Shown here: positions 60,643-64,000 of the stretch, in pieces
Numbering within the stretch: position 1 is the first letter of the stretch
How the letters are laid out: every line of letters starts with the position of its first letter
Assembly (NCBI GenBank): GCA_022453515.1
Contig: JAJNNY010000102.1
Coordinates: 16,564 to 80,563, forward strand
DNA: 64,000 nt
DNA from: Astrocystis sublimbata
Lineage: Eukaryota > Ascomycota > Sordariomycetes > Xylariales > Xylariaceae
Direction of reading: 5' to 3'
Position numbers and translations under genes: made by a program
Notes under the pieces: generated by a model
Seen by the model: only the letters and a program-made list of their open reading frames with translations
The model's database searches: none
Told to the model about the DNA's origin: nothing

Positions 60643-62846
60643 TTACCTAAATGGTTCTGTCTCCTTTTTCAGCCATGTCAAAGTCAACTCGTCTCCCTCA
60701 AAATATCCACTTGTTTTGGCGAGTATATCCTTGTTGTATGCATTGAGCCACTCTTTCTCGGCGGCCGACAGGAGGTCGGGATCGATGAGCTTGCGGCAGT
60801 ACGGTACCATGGTGACGTGCTCGAAGCCTAGGTAGGGCTTGTCGCCGAATTTATGCTTCGTCTGCACTTCCTGGCACATGATGATATTCTCTATTCGGAT
60901 TCCGAAAGAGCCATCTTCGTAGAAGCCGGGCTCGTTGGAGATGACGTTACCCGGGGACAAGGCCACCTCGGAGAACTGGACTCGGGTACCAATGCCTATA
61001 GGCCCTTCATGGACGTTCAAGTATGAACCGACGCCATGACCTGTGCCGTGTCGGTAGTCCAGGCCCTCTTTCTGGAAGTGAACGTCAGCTATCACATGTC
61101 TCACTAAGGTAGGCAAGTATAATGACGTACCCATAAGAATTGTCGGGCCATGCAATCTACAGCATAGCCTGTTGTGCCTTTCGGGAAGACAACTGTGTCT
61201 AGAGCAATGTTGCCCTTCAGCACAAGAGTGTATGCCTCGATTTCCCGTTCCGTAGGCGTTCCAAAGTGCAATGTCCGGGTCGTGTCCGTGGTTCCATCGA
61301 GATATTGCGCTCCGGAGTCGCACAGGTAGATGGCAGCAGGGTCAATTGTTGCGCAAGTGCCTTTTTCTGGTTTGTAGTGAATTACAGCAGCACTGTTCTC
61401 ATTGATCAGCAACGTGTCCCCGAACGATTGGGTTGTGTGTTTGCTTACTTTGCGCCAGTGGATGAAATTGTGTCAAATGAGAGTCCCACAAAGTCCTTTT
61501 GCTTGGCACGCAGGACTTCCAACTTGTCAGCCCCTTCGACTTCGTCAATTTTTGCCTTCTTAGCCACCAGTTGGTCATCGAGCCAAGCAAAGTACTCTAT
61601 CAAAGCTGCGCCGTCTCTGATATGGCAAGCTCGCATGCCCTCGAGTTCGATTTCGTTCTTGACGGCCTTGGTATCGGCGATGGGACTTCTGACCTCGTCG
61701 ACAAAGTCATCTCCTCCCAGTGCGCGCTTAAGGGCCCATGATGCCTTGTTTGATATTAAAAACTTCTTGGTGTCGCTGCTCTCGGTCTTGTTGGCAACAG
61801 CTGCCTTGCCAAGTGCGGTGGCATCGGAGAAGATATCTTGGTATGGCTTGACGGCCACATTGTTCTCCTTAAGAAAAGCTTGAGATTTCGCGTTCAGCTT
61901 CGAAGAGTCGATGTATAGCGTAGCTTCATCTGAGGTGATGATTGCGTAGGAGAAGAAAACCGGGTTGTAAGGTATATCGTTTCCTCGCAGGTTGAAGAGC
62001 CAGGCGATCTCATCCAGCATGGAGACGACGAAGCCTGGAGACTTCTTCTTCTCAAGCTCTTTGCGTAGTTCTTCCAATTTTGCCTTTACATCTTTTCCAG
62101 CAAACTTCCCATCGAGGACGACAGCTGGCTCATTTGGTCTCGCCGGTTTCTCCGAGCCCCAGACAAGGTCGACTAGATTCTCGGAGACAGCGTTAAGTGG
62201 CTTTCCACCACTTTTCTGGATTTTCTCTGACAGTTTATGGGCAATGCCACTCGTCAGAAGGGTTGGATCGACAGCAACAGCTCGGCCCCCCTCAGCTTGC
62301 TCGGCAGACCACTCCTGCCAAGTGGGCACGTCCTGAATGCCTTGCTTCAGCAGCAACCAGTTTTCATCAAGTTGCTGGGCAGCTTGGTTGAAATAGCGGC
62401 CATCGGTGGCTAGAGCAGCCTTGTCATGGGTGATAACAGCACAGCCAGCAGAGCCGGTAAAGCCAGAGATGAAAGCACGACGGGCATCGCATGGGGCGAT
62501 ATATTCAGAAGAGTGGCTGTCTTCAGAAGGGACGACTTGGGAAGCAAGAAGGTTAGCTGCGGTAGACTGGGCTGTCGGGGGGTTGCATGGGTATCTTGGC
62601 CAGCCTACTGTATACGTCAAGCTTGCGGTCTCTCATCAACTTGCGAAGCTCGGTGAGCCTGGCGGTGGTGTCGACTTTGCCCATCTCGAGTGCGATGGTG
62701 CTTTGGAAGCGGACAGCTGAGCGTCGTTCTGTTATCAGAGAGCGAGAAGAATGTGCAGGGCGGAAGAGGCGAGGGGAAGCAAAAGTGGTGCAGGTTACCC
62801 GCCAAGTGACAGGCGGCGATGCAGCGAGGCTTGAGAAGATGCGCAT
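60643..62846 (-). CDS. AMPP: Xaa-Pro aminopeptidase P (M24B metallopeptidase)
   Basis: Removes N-terminal residues preceding proline. Four exons: 62846-62609, 62535-61449, 61392-61131 and 61071-60643, giving 671 residues. Exon 1 ends [13 protein letters not shown] and joins [20 protein letters not shown], the conserved start of the fungal enzyme. The pita-bread domain carries the dinuclear metal site: [33 protein letters not shown], a NEPGFY segment and a final ENIIMC region with glutamate ligands. A second ATG at 62684 (codon 55, [10 protein letters not shown]) matches the usual cytosolic start. The 54 residues before it are Arg/Ser-rich with almost no acids, like a mitochondrial presequence, so two products are possible. 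The cytosolic form would be 617 residues. Confidence 0.93.
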
Positions 62847-63587
62847 CGGCTGCGAAATGGGCAACTCGGGCTTCACCAGCTAGCCGAGGTAGGTAGGTCA
62901 CCACCTGCACTTACTTGATGTTGATGAGATCCCCTAGTGGACACCCAACTCAAGTCTCAAGTGTGGTATTCTATTTCCAAGCCTTACAATCGAGCGATGG
63001 ATGTTCGGGGGTTGGGATCCGCAAGATCTAGGAGGCCGAATTCAGATCAAGTTGCTAGCGTAGTAGGATAGAGAGAGGCGAGAGAGGTGAGAGAGGTGCG
63101 GTCGCCGCATATGATGTGATGAAGTGGGAAAAAGTGGCCCCTCCAATACAGCAGCAACAGAGGAAGGAGGGAGTGAGTGCGCCAACCTTCAAGTGTCCAA
63201 TATCTAGGTACCTAGGTAGTTATATTTTACAGATTCGAGGATCAAAATGTTGGAGAGTCAACAAATATCATAAATACTATCCGCATCATATCAGATCCTC
63301 ACGGTTGTGACTGCATAGGTACTTAACGTAGAGACAAAATAGTACTAGGGAGAGATGAATTAACCTGAGATTGCCTGGGTACCTACATACCTTAGGTACC
63401 CTTACATACCTACACGGCCCGGGAGGAGGTAGGAGACTCGACTCGGAGGAGGTAGGTCCAGCTGCGTGGCCTGCAGTAAGTGGTAGCTACTAGGTACCTC
63501 CTGGTACCTAGGAGGTACTGTAGGTACTGGGTACATACTACTTAGCAGGTACTAATGGGTGGCAACTACCGCCAAGCATTAGAGTAT
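62847..63587. other. Aminopeptidase P upstream region
   Basis: Promoter and leader of aminopeptidase P followed by spacer. AGGTACC/CCTAGG palindromes are very dense at about 63,360-63,560. No supported gene. Confidence 0.5.
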
Positions 63588-64000
63588 TATTTTAGTAGGC
63601 CCAAGGCTATATAAGCTATTTTTTAGGGGCCTATAGGCTAGAGAGTAACCTAAGCATACTTTACTTTTTTTAAACTTTAATTTTTCTAATTATAATTTAT
63701 TTAGCTTATACTAAATAAGCTTTATTTATAAAAGAACTAAAAAGTTAATAAATAATATTAAAATAAGCTTAATTTAAAACTTATAATAGTATTTAAAAAA
63801 AAACCTGTTTTATAATTAATTAATTAATATTTAATTAAACTATTAATAGGTTTTTTTTTTTTTAATTAATATAATTAATTTTAAACTATTATATAACAAC
63901 TGCTTTATTTATAACACTAAGTATAGGGTAAAGTAGGGGTCTTAATGGGTTTATGTTCCTAAGGATAAGGGCTAAGCTTATAATAAAGGATCGCTAAGTA
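63588..64000. repeat. AT-rich tract, RIP-like, running off the window
   Basis: From about 63,588 the sequence becomes strongly AT-rich, with long runs of TTAATTAA, TTTATTTA and poly-A/T, and very few C or G. TpA steps are abundant. This is the look of a repeat mutated by repeat-induced point mutation, or the edge of an AT isochore. No element ends or coding frames can be seen, and it continues beyond base 64,000. Confidence 0.65.

Overview
This window is nuclear DNA from a filamentous ascomycete, most likely a sordariomycete of the Hypocreales type. The evidence is genes interrupted by short GT-AG introns (about 40-190 nt), a Zn2Cys6 transcription factor, a Gti1/Pac2 (WOPR) regulator, a fungal CENP-A, AT-rich RIP-like stretches, and intergenic DNA full of short AGGT/ACCT palindromes. 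The placement is inferred from protein content and style; no database search was run. There are no operons, rRNAs, convincing tRNAs or CRISPR arrays.

Layout. 1-4.1 kb: 3' end of a CHY zinc-finger gene, proteasome subunit alpha-4 (with a 7-nt microexon) and a Zn2Cys6 regulator. 4.1-7.9 kb: gene-poor, with coding-like scraps only. 7.9-15.9 kb: an MNR2/ALR-type Mg2+ transporter, signal peptidase subunit SPC1, RBX1, and a PNRC-motif (Edc1-like) protein. 17.4-24.6 kb: TDP1, a long regulatory-looking gap with one doubtful small gene, and the WOPR regulator. 25.2-30.9 kb: a ~1.1-kb TA-flanked inverted-repeat element, cardiolipin synthase, MTO1, and a 339-bp MITE in the MTO1 promoter. 32.9-38.9 kb: VPS45, MMM1, RCE1. 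42.4-53.8 kb: a serine-rich membrane protein, the MBOAT lysophospholipid acyltransferase ALE1, a derlin, acireductone dioxygenase and a short-chain dehydrogenase. 55.5-62.9 kb: GDP-mannose transporter, CENP-A, a FUN14 protein and aminopeptidase P. The window closes in an AT-rich tract.

Most genes are conserved housekeeping functions: proteostasis (PRE6, RBX1, derlin, SPC1, aminopeptidase P), membrane lipid and organelle biology (cardiolipin synthase, MMM1, ALE1, FUN14, VPS45), genome maintenance (TDP1, CENP-A) and methionine salvage. They are not an obvious functional cluster and I see no biosynthetic gene cluster. The less explained material is in the spacers: two unrelated TA-flanked inverted-repeat elements, a dispersed TACTCGTA octamer, and dense AGGTACCT-type palindromes. 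Exon coordinates were derived by hand from splice signals, reading phase and family conservation.
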